Below, piece after piece: positions 25,895 through 35,845 of a stretch of 64,000 nt of DNA. The stretch spans positions 62,001 through 126,000 of the forward strand of contig NZ_JBANCG010000008.1 in NCBI RefSeq assembly GCF_037026715.1. The letters run 5' to 3'. Each line of letters starts with the position of its first letter. The stretch's first letter is position 1. The translations under genes were made by a program, and so were the position numbers. Source of the DNA: Breoghania sp037026715 (GTDB lineage Bacteria; Pseudomonadota; Alphaproteobacteria; Rhizobiales; Stappiaceae). The notes beneath the pieces are model-generated. The model was not told the origin of the DNA, ran no database searches, and worked only from the letters and a program-made list of their open reading frames with translations.

Positions 25895-27984
25895 TTCGCC
25901 TCCGCTTGCGCCTGAAGGAGGAAAAGAGAGCGCGCCGGCAGGTCGAAGACCTCATCGGCCGCGGGCTCCGGCTCGGCCGGAAACGCCGTGCCGTCCGCCG
26001 TCCCAACCATCACACGCCAGCACGCTGCGGTTTCGCGGCCCGGCAGCGTGAAGGCCACTGTCTCGTGATGGGCGTTGATCAGCATCAACAGGCGTCGGCG
26101 TTCCTCATCGCAAAACAGCAGGCCGATGCTCTTGCTGAGGGGGTTGTTCCAGTCATCCTCTCCCATCTCCTGCCCGTCGGGGCGAAGCCAGACGACATCG
26201 GGAATATGTGTCGCATTCACCTGCCGTCCGTGCAGAAAAGAGGTCTCGCGCAACAAGGCGGTAGAGCGGCGGATGTGGATGAGCGCACGCACGAATTCCA
26301 GAAAGCGTGCGTCGCGTTCGTTCTCCCCTTTCCAGTCGAGCCATGACATCTCGTTGTCCTGGCAATAACCGTTGTTGTTGCCTGCCTGCGTGCGGCCGCG
26401 CTCGTCGCCCATCAGCAGCATCGGCGTGCCTTGCGAGAACAGCAGCGTGGCAAGCAGGTTGCGCCGCATCCGGTCGCGCAGATCCAGGATTTCCGGATCG
26501 TCCGTGGCGCCCTCCGCCCCCCAGTTCCAGGACCGGTTGTCGTCGTGGCCGTCCTGATTGTCCTCCTGGTTCGCCTCGTTGTGCTTTTCGCTGTAGGAGA
26601 CGAGATCGGTCAGCGTGAAACCGTCGTGAGCGGTGACGAAGTTGATGCTGGACCATGGCCTTCGGCCGGAATGGTCGAAAAGCGGCGCCCAGCCGAGCAA
26701 TCCGCGCGCCATGTCGGGCATGCCGCCCTCCTCGCCCTTCCAGAAGGTGCGTACGCCATCGCGGTACTGGCCGTTCCATTCCGCAAATCCCGGTGGGAAG
26801 GCCCCCAGCTGATAGCCGTCCGGCCCGATATCCCAGGGCTCGGCGATCAGCTTGACGTCGGACAGCGTCGGATCCTGCCGCACGGCCTCGAAGAACACCG
26901 CATGCTGGTCGAAGGCCTCGCGTTCCCGCCCCAGCGCCGTCGCCAGATCGAAGCGGAAACCGTCCACGTGGGCGTCTTCCACCCAGTAGCGCAGCGAGTC
27001 CATCACCATCTGGAGAACACGGGAGTTCTTCAGGTTGAGCGTGTTGCCGCAGCCCGTCACATCGAAATAGTAGCGGGGATCGCTGTCGAGGATGTAATAG
27101 CTGGCATTGTCCGCTCCCCGGAAGGACAGCGTCGGCCCCAGATGATTGCCCTCGGCCGTGTGGTTGTAGACCACGTCGAGGATCACCTCGATGCCCGCCT
27201 CGTGCAGGCGGCGGACCATCAGTTTGAATTCGTGCAGGTCCCCATAGGGAGAGATGTAGCGCGTCGCAGGCGCGAAGAAGCCGATGGTGTTGTAGCCCCA
27301 GTAGTTCACCAGCCCTTTCTCGACCAGATAGCGATCGTCGAAGAACGCCTGGATCGGCAGCAGTTCCACCGCGGTAACGCCGAGCTTCACGAGATAATCG
27401 ATGGCCGCGGGATCCGCGAGGCCGGCGAAGGTTCCGCGCAAGGCGGGCGGCACGTCCGGGTGGAGAGCCGTCATGCCCTTCACATGCGCCTCGTAGATGA
27501 TCGTCTCCGCCCACGGGATGCGAGGGCGGATGTCCGGCCCCCAGGTCACCGCCGGGTCGATCACAACGCATTTCGGCATGACGAACGCGGAATTCCGCCG
27601 GTCCATCGTCAGGTCGGCGCGCTGGTGGCCGACACGATAGCCGAAGGCGGCATCGTGCCATCGCAACTCGCCCTGATACGCCTTGGCGTAAGGGTCGAGC
27701 AGCAACTTGTTCGGATTGAACCGGTGACCGTTCGCCGGATCGTAGGGACCGTGGACCCGGTAGCCGTAAAGCTGACCGGGGCGGACATCGTGCAGGTATC
27801 CGTGCCAGACCTCGTGCGTGTATTCGGGCAACGGGATGCGGTGGATCTCGCGCCGTCCGGTGTGCTCGAACAGACAGAGCTCCACCTTCTCCGCATGCCT
27901 GGAGAAAAACGCGAAGTTGACGCCGGAGCCGTCCCATGTGGCGCCGAGCGGATGCGGCTGGCCGCCGCTGAGGCGGCTATACAT
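25891..27984 (-). CDS. glgX: Glycogen debranching enzyme
   Basis: Hydrolyses alpha-1,6 branch points of glycogen limit dextrins; related TreX enzymes feed TreY/TreZ. The start at 27984 has GGGAG at ideal distance; ATG 27996, four codons upstream, is the alternative. The product is 697 residues, with an N-terminal CBM48-like domain (PHPLGATWDGSGVNFAFFS), the motifs ILDVVYNHTAEGN and DGFRFDLATALGRE (nucleophile Asp), LIAEPWDIGPDGYQLGAFP, and VTAHDGFTLTDLVSYSEKHN. RSWNWGAEG and TLLFSQGTPML complete the GlgX pattern. Its 5' end overlaps glgB by eight bases, and its stop overlaps treZ by ATGA. Confidence 0.96.
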   Translation of the reverse strand: MYSRLSGGQPHPLGATWDGSGVNFAFFSRHAEKVELCLFEHTGRREIHRIPLPEYTHEVWHGYLHDVRPGQLYGYRVHGPYDPANGHRFNPNKLLLDPYAKAYQGELRWHDAAFGYRVGHQRADLTMDRRNSAFVMPKCVVIDPAVTWGPDIRPRIPWAETIIYEAHVKGMTALHPDVPPALRGTFAGLADPAAIDYLVKLGVTAVELLPIQAFFDDRYLVEKGLVNYWGYNTIGFFAPATRYISPYGDLHEFKLMVRRLHEAGIEVILDVVYNHTAEGNHLGPTLSFRGADNASYYILDSDPRYYFDVTGCGNTLNLKNSRVLQMVMDSLRYWVEDAHVDGFRFDLATALGREREAFDQHAVFFEAVRQDPTLSDVKLIAEPWDIGPDGYQLGAFPPGFAEWNGQYRDGVRTFWKGEEGGMPDMARGLLGWAPLFDHSGRRPWSSINFVTAHDGFTLTDLVSYSEKHNEANQEDNQDGHDDNRSWNWGAEGATDDPEILDLRDRMRRNLLATLLFSQGTPMLLMGDERGRTQAGNNNGYCQDNEMSWLDWKGENERDARFLEFVRALIHIRRSTALLRETSFLHGRQVNATHIPDVVWLRPDGQEMGEDDWNNPLSKSIGLLFCDEERRRLLMLINAHHETVAFTLPGRETAACWRVMVGTADGTAFPAEPEPAADEVFDLPARSLFLLQAQAEAK

Positions 27985-30226
27985 CGCGGCTCCCATCGTC
28001 AGGCACGAGGATCAGAGCGCCCAGCGGCGGCAACACCATTTCCAGCGAATGCGCGTGACCATGGGCGGGCACGCTCTCGGCCTCCACGGCGCCGCCATTG
28101 CCGACGTTGGAGCCACCATAGAGTCCGGCATCGGTGTTGAGGACCTCCCGCCAGGTGCCCGCGATGGGCACGCCGATGCGATGACGCTCGCGCACGACAG
28201 GCGTGAAATTCAGGACGACCAGAACCGGCGCATCTCCCCCCGCCCCTTTCCTCAGATAGGCGAACACGCTCTGTTCGGCGTTTCCGCCATCGATCCAGGC
28301 AAATCCCGCCGGATCACAATCGAGCACATGCAGCGCCGGGATCTCGCGATAGAGCCGGTTGAGATCGCGGATCACCTGCATCACGCCGCCATGCATCGGC
28401 TCTTCGCAAAGATGCCAGTCGAGCGATGTATCGTGGTTCCATTCGCGTTCCTGGGCGAACTCCCCGCCCATGAACAGCAGCTTCTTGCCCGGATGGGTCC
28501 ACATGAACGCGTAATGGGCCCGCAGGTTCGCAAACTTCTGCCAGCGATCGCCCGGCATCTTGTCGATCAGCGATCCCTTGCCGTAGACGACCTCGTCGTG
28601 AGAGAGCGGCAGCACGAAGTTCTCAGAGAAGGCGTAGTGCAGGCCGAAGGTCATGTCGTGGTGGTGATAGCGCCGGTGAACCGGCTCCTTCGCCATGTAG
28701 CCGAGCGTGTCGTGCATCCAGCCCATGTTCCACTTGTAGCCGAAGCCGAGCCCGCCATCCTCGACCGGACGGCTGACACCGGGCCACGCGGTCGATTCCT
28801 CCGCGATCGCCAACGCTCCCGGCACTTCCGACCGGATCGCGCCGTTGGTTGATCGCAAAAGCTCGATCGCTTCCAGGTTTTCCCGCCCGCCGTGAATGTT
28901 GGGCACCCATTCGCCCTGCTCGCGCGAATAGTCGAGATAAAGCATCGATGCGACAGCATCGACGCGCAGGGCATCGACATGAAACTCCTCGAGCCAGAAC
29001 AGGGCATTCGACTGCAGGAAGTTGGAAACCTCGCGGCGGCCGAAATTGTAGATCAGCGTGTTCCAGTCCTTGTGGAAGCCGAGGCGCGGGTCCTCGTGCT
29101 CGTAAAGCGCGGTTCCGTCGAAACGGGCGAGACCGTGCGCGTCGGAGGGAAAGTGTGCGGGAACCCAGTCGACGATCACGCCGATACCGGCATTGTGCAG
29201 CCGGTCGACGAGACGTGCGAAGCCTTCCGGCGATCCGAAACGGCTTGTCGGAGCGAAGAGACCGATAGGCTGGTAACCCCAGGAGCCCGTAAAAGGATGC
29301 TCGGCAATCGGCATGAATTCGACGTGGGTGAACCCCATGTCGGTGACATGCTCGATGAGGTCGTCGGCGAGTTCGTCGTAGTCGAGCATGCGCCCGTCGG
29401 GCCCGCGCCTCCACGACCCGGCGTGCACCTCGTAGATGGAAACGGGCGCGGACGTGCAGATCGTCTCGCGCCGGCGCGCGATCCAGGCGTCGTCGGCCCA
29501 GCCGTGGTCCACCAGACCGTGAATGCGGGACCCGGTGGCCGGCGTCAGTTCCTGTTCGAAGGAAAAAGGATCCGCCTTGAGCGGCAGACGGTGGCCCGAT
29601 GCGCTGATGATCTCGTATTTGTAAACGATGCCACGCGAAAGGCCCGGAATGAAGATCTCCCACACGCCGGCATCATGACGCTTGCGCATCGGATGGCGGC
29701 GGCCATCCCACGCATTGAATTCGCCGACCACCGAGACACGCGCGGCATTCGGTGCCCAGACCGCGAAGCTCACCCCGTCGACGCCGCCGAATTCGCGCGG
29801 GTGGGCTCCCATATGGCGGTAGAGCTGGCGATGGCTGCCTTCGCCCATCAGATGGATGTCGAGATCGCCGAGAAGCGGCGGGAAGCGATAGGGATCGTCG
29901 ATCTCCCAGCTGCACTCGCCGTGGGTCTTGCGCAGATAGTAGAGAAAGCGCGACTTGCGGCGCGGCAGGGAGCCCGCAAAGAACCCGGCCTCGTGCACGC
30001 GGGGAAGCTCAGCGACGGAACGCGCGTTGCGCGCATCGATGACCTCGACCCTGTCGGCCTCGGGCGCGAAGACACGCACGCTCACCGGCTCGTCGCCGCC
30101 GCCGTGCATCCCCAGAACCGAAAACGGATCGCCATGCGCCCCGGTCACCAGGGCTTCTATTTCGGTCGCGTCGAGTTGGGGCGAAAGAGCGTCGGCGCGC
30201 GCCGGAGCGGAAGTGGTGGTGGTCAT
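27977..30226 (-). CDS. glgB: 1,4-alpha-glucan branching enzyme
   Basis: Creates alpha-1,6 branches in the glucan made by GlgE. The product from ATG 30226 has 749 residues, beginning MTTTTSAPARADALSP. A GTG at 30230-30232 overlaps the treS stop (GTGA) and has AGGA six bases before it, so it may be the true start and would add two residues. Domains are an N1 module (about 15-115), CBM48 (about 120-220) and a GH13 barrel with FMPIAEHPFTGSWGYQP, VDALRVDAVASMLYLDYSR, AIAEESTAWPGVSRP and LPLSHDEVVYGKGSL. The presence of N1 fits the long (GlgB-I) class, as in GlgE-pathway organisms. Confidence 0.96.
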   Translation of the reverse strand: MTTTTSAPARADALSPQLDATEIEALVTGAHGDPFSVLGMHGGGDEPVSVRVFAPEADRVEVIDARNARSVAELPRVHEAGFFAGSLPRRKSRFLYYLRKTHGECSWEIDDPYRFPPLLGDLDIHLMGEGSHRQLYRHMGAHPREFGGVDGVSFAVWAPNAARVSVVGEFNAWDGRRHPMRKRHDAGVWEIFIPGLSRGIVYKYEIISASGHRLPLKADPFSFEQELTPATGSRIHGLVDHGWADDAWIARRRETICTSAPVSIYEVHAGSWRRGPDGRMLDYDELADDLIEHVTDMGFTHVEFMPIAEHPFTGSWGYQPIGLFAPTSRFGSPEGFARLVDRLHNAGIGVIVDWVPAHFPSDAHGLARFDGTALYEHEDPRLGFHKDWNTLIYNFGRREVSNFLQSNALFWLEEFHVDALRVDAVASMLYLDYSREQGEWVPNIHGGRENLEAIELLRSTNGAIRSEVPGALAIAEESTAWPGVSRPVEDGGLGFGYKWNMGWMHDTLGYMAKEPVHRRYHHHDMTFGLHYAFSENFVLPLSHDEVVYGKGSLIDKMPGDRWQKFANLRAHYAFMWTHPGKKLLFMGGEFAQEREWNHDTSLDWHLCEEPMHGGVMQVIRDLNRLYREIPALHVLDCDPAGFAWIDGGNAEQSVFAYLRKGAGGDAPVLVVLNFTPVVRERHRIGVPIAGTWREVLNTDAGLYGGSNVGNGGAVEAESVPAHGHAHSLEMVLPPLGALILVPDDGSRDV

Positions 30227-30228
30227 GG

Positions 30229-33200
30229 TCACGACGGGTCCTGCTTCAGGATATCGAGGATTCCGCTGACGGGTATGGACAGCCATGCGGGACGGTTGGC
30301 AGCTTCGTAGACGACCTCGTAGGCGGCCTTTTGCAGCGTAAAAAGATCGAGCAATGCGCGAGACAGCGCATTGGCATCGGGCTTCTCCCCGCCTGCAACG
30401 GCGAAATAGGCATCGAGGAAGGCGCTCGTCGTTTCCCTGCGCCAGCCCATCGCGCGAAGCCGCTCCGCTTCCGAGAGGGTTCCGGCCATAACCCGGCGCC
30501 GATCGAGCGCGACATGGGTCAGGTAGTCGAAAGAACGCAGCATGCCCGCGACGTCGCGCAACGGAGAGGACTTGCGCCGCCGCTCGTCCAGCGTGCGATG
30601 CGGTTCGCCTTCGAAATCGACGATCATCACGTCGTCCTGGCAAAGCAGCACCTGGCCTAGATGATAGTCGCCGTGAATGCGCGACATGTGGCCGGCCGGC
30701 ACCATGGCCTTCACGGCATGAACCCGGGCCATCAGCTCCGCCTCGCCGGCCACGAGCGCACGCATGTCGTCGCCCTCGTCTTCCGGCAGGTTCCGCAAAT
30801 ACCGCCTGATGACCGTGATGGCCTTGCCGATATCGCCGGCCGTCTCGTCGCTCCACGCTTCCAGACTGTCTGCCGTCACCGGCTCACTGGAGAAGGCCGG
30901 ATCATCTGTCGGATGGGCGAAGGCCAGATGGAGTTCGGCCGTGCGCCGCCCGAGAATGCTGCCGAGCATCAGCGGATAGGCGAAAGTCTCGTCCCTGTCG
31001 TCTTGCGAGAGGGCTTCAAGCTCCAGATCGTGCGTGAGCGCTTCCAGAAGGCCGGACCACGCATCGCCCTGGTTGTAGGCAAAAGCAAAGGCGCTCGCGA
31101 GCGTGACGGGCTCGCCGTTCTCATCCAGGAGTGTGGCGGAGCCGAGATAGGGCGGCGTGCCGTCAAAGCCCGCGACCTCGGTCAGGAAGCGCCCGACCTC
31201 CACGTCCGGCTGCAGCCCAGACCGCAGACGGCGGTAAATCTTGAGCACTATCGCATCGTCGATGACGACCGACACGTTCGACTGCTCCCCGCTCATCCGT
31301 CTGGCGGTCTGCGGCGCGTCCATGGCGCGAAGCGCGTCGGTCGCCTGAAATTCCATCCGGCCGGCATCCGTCGCGCGCGGTTCGCCCTTGCGGATCTCCT
31401 TCATCAGCGCAAGCGCAAGCCGGTCGTCGAAGGCACCGTCCATCAACGCCCCGAGCTTCGGTCCTTTGCGCACCTTCGCAAGCGTGTGCGAGAGGAACGG
31501 CGCTCCGGGCTTTATGTTCTGCTCTCCCCACAGCATCGAAAGCGGCAGGAAGTAGCGCGAGACGCCGCCCGCCCCCTCCACGGACGCGATGGTCAGCCCA
31601 TGGTCCGGGTTGTCGAGCACACCCAGCCGCTCGACCTTGACCTGTCGGATCTCGTCCTGCTTGTCGGCGAACCAGCGTTGCAGCGGCAGGAAGGATGGCA
31701 GAACGTCGTTTTCCAGATTGCGGCGCTCGCGTCCCTTCAGAACCGACTGGATCGTGCCATCGGCCGCTGTCAGCGTGACGAATTCCGGCTGGATCTCCGG
31801 CAGGCTCTCGTGCCAATCGGGCGTTGCGGACGTGTCGCGCAGGATGAACCAGTAAAAGCCGTAGGCCGTCAGCGTCAGCAGATACGGCAGGTCGCCAATC
31901 GGCGGGAACGGCGTGTGACTGACGAGTTCCACCGGCACACGGTCATGATAGGCGGAAAGATCGAGTTCGGCGGCCTGCGGAGAACGCGAGAGGTTGGCGA
32001 CGCAGAGGATCTGCTCACCCTCATGTTCGCGCACGTAGGCCAGCACCTTGCGATTGCGCGGATAGAGAAACGAGATCTCTCCTCTGCCAAACGCCCGGTG
32101 CCGACGCCGCACAGCCACCATGCGGCGCATCCAGTGCAGCAGCGACGAGGGGTTCCCCTCCTGCGCCTCGACGTTGATGGCCTGGAAGCCGTAGATCGGG
32201 TCCATGACCGGCGGCAGGTACAGCGCCTGGGGGTTGGCGCGCGAGAAGCCGCCGTTGCGGTCGGCGGTCCATTGCATCGGCGTGCGCACGCCGTCGCGGT
32301 CGCCGAGGAAATAGTTGTCGCCCATGCCGAGTTCGTCGCCGTAGTAGAGCACGGGCGTGCCGGGCATGGAGAGCAGCAGCGCATTCATCAGCTCGATCTT
32401 GCGCCGGTCGTTCTGCATGAGCGGCGCCAGTCGGCGGCGGATGCCGAGATTGATGCGCGCCCGCGTATCCTCCGCATAGGTGCGCCACAGGTAGTCGCGC
32501 TCCTCCTCCGTAACCATTTCCAGCGTCAGTTCGTCATGGTTCCTGAGAAAGATCGCCCATTGGCAGCTGTCGGGGATCTCCGGCATCTGGCGCACGATGT
32601 CGGAGATCGGATGCCGGTCTTCCTGGGCAAGCGCCATGTAGATGCGGGGCATGAGCGGGAAGTGGAAGGCCATGTGGCATTCGTCGCCATCGCCGAAATA
32701 GGGCGCCGTGTCCTCCGGCCACTGGTTTGCCTCCGCCAGCAGCATCTTGTCCTCGTAGTGCTCATCGAGCGCCGCGCGGATCTTCTTCAGGACCTCGTGG
32801 GTTTCCGGCAGGTTCTCGTTGTTCGTGCCCTCGCGCTCGATGAGATAGGGGATGGCATCGAGCCTGAGCCCGTCCACGCCCATGTCGAGCCAGAACCGCA
32901 TCACCTTGATGACTTCGCGCAACACCTGCGGATTGTCGAAGTTGAGGTCGGGCTGGTGGGAATAGAAGCGATGCCAGAAATACGCCTTGGCGACCGGATC
33001 CCAGGTCCAGTTGGAGGTCTCCGTATCCAGAAAGATGATCCGGGTGCCCTCATAGGCCTTGTCGGTATCGCTCCAGACATAGAAATTGCGCGCCGCAGAA
33101 CCGGGCTTTGCGTGGCGGGCCCGCTGGAACCAGGGGTGCTGGTCGGAGGTGTGGTTGATCACGAGTTCGGTGATGACCCTGAGCCCCCGGCGATGCGCCT

Positions 33201-33531
33201 CCTTGACGAACTGGCGGAAGTCGCGCATCGACCCGTAGGCGGGGTTGATGCGCCGGTAGTCGGAAATGTCATAGCCGTCGTCGCGCAGCGGAGACGGGTA
33301 GAACGGCAGCAGCCAGATCGCGGTCGCGCCAAGTTTCTGGACATAATCCAGTCGTTCGATCAGGCCCTTGAAGTCGCCGATGCCATCGCCCGAGGCATCC
33401 TGGAACGCCTTGACGTGAAGCTGATAGATGACCGCGTCCTTGTACCATTCGGCTTCGTGGCCAATGGCGCGCGGCGGGGCGACGGGCCCAGGCTGGTGCT
33501 CAGGCCTTTCACGGATGAGAACGTCGCTCAT
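30229..33531 (-). CDS. treS: Trehalose synthase-maltokinase fusion
   Basis: The 1100-residue fusion isomerises trehalose to maltose and then phosphorylates maltose to maltose-1-phosphate with ATP. The TreS part (about 25-560) has KDAVIYQLHVKAFQDASGDGIGDF, nucleophile Asp225 (GLRLDAIPYL), acid/base Glu267 (LLAEANQ) and FLRNHDELTLEM. The maltokinase/Pep2 part (about 610-1100) resembles aminoglycoside-phosphotransferase folds and shows HGDYHLGQ (953-960) and DFEG (972-975) metal and catalytic motifs. The product feeds GlgE, encoded immediately upstream with a four-base ATGA overlap. Fusions of this kind are typical of the GlgE pathway in proteobacteria. Confidence 0.97.
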   Translation of the reverse strand: MSDVLIRERPEHQPGPVAPPRAIGHEAEWYKDAVIYQLHVKAFQDASGDGIGDFKGLIERLDYVQKLGATAIWLLPFYPSPLRDDGYDISDYRRINPAYGSMRDFRQFVKEAHRRGLRVITELVINHTSDQHPWFQRARHAKPGSAARNFYVWSDTDKAYEGTRIIFLDTETSNWTWDPVAKAYFWHRFYSHQPDLNFDNPQVLREVIKVMRFWLDMGVDGLRLDAIPYLIEREGTNNENLPETHEVLKKIRAALDEHYEDKMLLAEANQWPEDTAPYFGDGDECHMAFHFPLMPRIYMALAQEDRHPISDIVRQMPEIPDSCQWAIFLRNHDELTLEMVTEEERDYLWRTYAEDTRARINLGIRRRLAPLMQNDRRKIELMNALLLSMPGTPVLYYGDELGMGDNYFLGDRDGVRTPMQWTADRNGGFSRANPQALYLPPVMDPIYGFQAINVEAQEGNPSSLLHWMRRMVAVRRRHRAFGRGEISFLYPRNRKVLAYVREHEGEQILCVANLSRSPQAAELDLSAYHDRVPVELVSHTPFPPIGDLPYLLTLTAYGFYWFILRDTSATPDWHESLPEIQPEFVTLTAADGTIQSVLKGRERRNLENDVLPSFLPLQRWFADKQDEIRQVKVERLGVLDNPDHGLTIASVEGAGGVSRYFLPLSMLWGEQNIKPGAPFLSHTLAKVRKGPKLGALMDGAFDDRLALALMKEIRKGEPRATDAGRMEFQATDALRAMDAPQTARRMSGEQSNVSVVIDDAIVLKIYRRLRSGLQPDVEVGRFLTEVAGFDGTPPYLGSATLLDENGEPVTLASAFAFAYNQGDAWSGLLEALTHDLELEALSQDDRDETFAYPLMLGSILGRRTAELHLAFAHPTDDPAFSSEPVTADSLEAWSDETAGDIGKAITVIRRYLRNLPEDEGDDMRALVAGEAELMARVHAVKAMVPAGHMSRIHGDYHLGQVLLCQDDVMIVDFEGEPHRTLDERRRKSSPLRDVAGMLRSFDYLTHVALDRRRVMAGTLSEAERLRAMGWRRETTSAFLDAYFAVAGGEKPDANALSRALLDLFTLQKAAYEVVYEAANRPAWLSIPVSGILDILKQDPS

Positions 33532-35585
33532 GATGTGGCTCCCTCCCCGTCGAGACGCCAGATCGCGTAGGGCCGGACTGCCGGATCCAGGTCGATGTGC
33601 TGGATTTTTCCGTGCCAGTCGAAGCGGGCGCCGGTGACGAGATCCTCAACCGCAATCTGCTCGTGATCGGCCCTGCCGAATTCCCACAAGGGAACCTCGA
33701 AATCGGCGCCCTGCGGATGATGAGGATCGAGATTGACCGCGACCAGAATGAAACTTTGAAGATCCGGCGTCCTGCGGCCGAAATAGAGGATATTGTCGTT
33801 CCACGCGTTGTAGAATTCCACGTTGGTGAAGTCCTTCAGCGCCGCGTGCTCGTTGCGCAGCCGGTTCACCAGAGCGACGTCTTCGCGGATGTTGCCGGGC
33901 CTGTCCCAGTCCCAGGCGCGGATCTCGTATTTCTCGGAGTCTAGATATTCCTCCTTGCCGGGCACCGCGGCCGCTTCGCACAGCTCGAAACCGCTGTAGA
34001 TGCCGTAATTGCCGCTAAGCAGCGCCGCCAGCACGAGGCGCACCTGAAAACCCGGCCGTCCGCTCCACTGCAGGTAGAAGGGATTGATGTCGGGGGTGTT
34101 GGCGAAGAAGTTCGGCCGGAAATAATGCCGCTCCTCGCCGCGCGTCAGTTCACTCAGATAGTCGCGCAATTCCTGCTTCGTGTTGCGCCACGTGAAATAG
34201 CTGTAGGACTGCGTAAACCCGAGTTTCGCCAGGCGTTTCATCATCTTCGGGCGCGTGAACGCCTCGGCCAGGAAGATCGTGTCGGGATAGCGCGCCTGCA
34301 CCTCGCCGATCATCCATTCCCAGAACGGCAGCGGCTTGGTGTGCGGATTGTCGACGCGGAAGATCCGCACGCCCTTTTCCGCCCAGAACAGAACGATATC
34401 GCGCAGCGCCAGCCACAGCGACGGCAGCGCATCCCGGTAGAAATGGACGTTGACGATGTCCTCGTACTTCTTCGGCGGGTTTTCGGCGAAACGGATCGAA
34501 CCGTCGGGGCGCCAGTCGAACCACTCCTTGTGTTCCTTGATCCAGGGATGGTCGGGCGAGCACTGGATGGCGAAGTCGAGCGCCACCTCAAGCCCGTGTT
34601 CCCGCGCCGCCTTCACCAGACGTGCAAAGCTCGCAAAATCGCCCAACTCGGGATGGATGGCGTCGTGCCCGCCTTCCTCCGACCCGATCGCATAGGGACT
34701 GCCGTGATCGTCCGGTTCGGCCTTCACCGCGTTGTTGCGGCCCTTGCGGTTGGTGTGACCGATGGGATGGATCGGCGGCATGTAGAGGACATCGAAGCCG
34801 AGATCGCGCACATAGGGCAGCCGTGCAATCACGTCGTCGAAGGTGCCGTGGCGACCGGCGTCGCCCGACTGGGAGCGCGGCATCAGCTCGTACCAGGCGG
34901 AAAACGCCGCAGCGGGCCGGTCGACCCAGACGCGGAGAACCTTGTCATAGACGGTAAGATTGGTGCGCGGACCGGCAAGGCGATAAAGCCGTGTCACCGC
35001 ACCTCCAAGAAGCAGTGCCAACCGGGCGTTCACGTCCGCGTCGGCATCGAACTGGCGCAGGATTTCCTGAAGCTGCGCGCGATGTTCGTCATCGCCACGC
35101 TCGCCTTCGATTGCGGAGACGAGCAGCGGACGCACTTCGCTCAGCTCCACGGTCACATCCTGACCAGCTCCCGCCTTCTTGGAAACCTCCGCCGCCCAGC
35201 TTGCGAAAAGGTCGCGCCACGCATGGATGGTGAATTCGAGCGGGGCTTGCCGCTCCACGGTGAAATGTGCCGCCCAGCGATCGTTGTCGACAATCGCCAT
35301 CGACGCCTCGCGCCAGTCGCGCTCACCGGCGTGCCGGTAAAGAACGGCCGCGCCGATCCTGTCGTGACCGTCGCAGAAGATATCCGCTTCAATCCTGAGA
35401 TTCTGGCCGACCACGGCCTTTGCGGGAAACCTGCCGCCGTCGATCTCGGGGGAGACACGCTCGATCGCGACGCGAGCCTCCGCAAGATGCTGAAGGCGTT
35501 CGAGCGAAGCACTTTCACCGCTTGCGCGCGGCTTTCGCGAACGCCTTGCGGCAGCGCGGACCTGCGTGGCCGTATCGGCAATCAT
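33528..35585 (-). CDS. glgE: Alpha-1,4-glucan:maltose-1-phosphate maltosyltransferase
   Basis: Extends alpha-1,4-glucans by two glucose units from maltose-1-phosphate. The 685-residue GH13_3 protein has the expected N-terminal domains (about 30-230), then FDVLYMPPIHPIGHTNRKGR, VALDFAIQCSPDHPW, IRFAENPPKKYEDI, the nucleophile Asp412 in FRVDNPHTKP and acid/base Glu441 in FLAEAFTRP. The 29-residue spacing equals that of the Streptomyces enzyme (Asp394/Glu423). It is the first gene of the seven-gene minus-strand operon. A 260-base gap to ubiV lies upstream and probably carries its promoter, though no clear -35/-10 pair could be picked. Confidence 0.97.
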   Translation of the reverse strand: MIADTATQVRAAARRSRKPRASGESASLERLQHLAEARVAIERVSPEIDGGRFPAKAVVGQNLRIEADIFCDGHDRIGAAVLYRHAGERDWREASMAIVDNDRWAAHFTVERQAPLEFTIHAWRDLFASWAAEVSKKAGAGQDVTVELSEVRPLLVSAIEGERGDDEHRAQLQEILRQFDADADVNARLALLLGGAVTRLYRLAGPRTNLTVYDKVLRVWVDRPAAAFSAWYELMPRSQSGDAGRHGTFDDVIARLPYVRDLGFDVLYMPPIHPIGHTNRKGRNNAVKAEPDDHGSPYAIGSEEGGHDAIHPELGDFASFARLVKAAREHGLEVALDFAIQCSPDHPWIKEHKEWFDWRPDGSIRFAENPPKKYEDIVNVHFYRDALPSLWLALRDIVLFWAEKGVRIFRVDNPHTKPLPFWEWMIGEVQARYPDTIFLAEAFTRPKMMKRLAKLGFTQSYSYFTWRNTKQELRDYLSELTRGEERHYFRPNFFANTPDINPFYLQWSGRPGFQVRLVLAALLSGNYGIYSGFELCEAAAVPGKEEYLDSEKYEIRAWDWDRPGNIREDVALVNRLRNEHAALKDFTNVEFYNAWNDNILYFGRRTPDLQSFILVAVNLDPHHPQGADFEVPLWEFGRADHEQIAVEDLVTGARFDWHGKIQHIDLDPAVRPYAIWRLDGEGATS

Positions 35586-35845
35586 CGATGCGCCTCCCCT
35601 GCTCCCTGACGTGGCAGTGGCGACAAACGATGAGCCCGAACCTTCACGGGTTCGCGGCCGTTTTCAGGAGAATTACCCGGACGGGATCAAGGCCGATACT
35701 GCGCGCCTTCCGGCTGCGCAACCATGATCGGCCAGAAACGTCTCCTCACTGCTCGCCACTACAAAAGCAACGAGTTCCGCAGGAGAAAGTTCCCGGCCGA
35801 CTTTCCTTACGGCAGCTCGCCGGGACATGCCCGGCCGGCTGCCGC

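Noticed and set aside
30661..33570. Open frame of 969 codons on the plus strand opposite treS-maltokinase
   Set aside because: The opposite strand carries a complete fusion enzyme with all motifs, and the plus-strand product (Arg/Val/His-rich, low complexity) matches no family. Such shadow frames are usual in GC-rich coding DNA.
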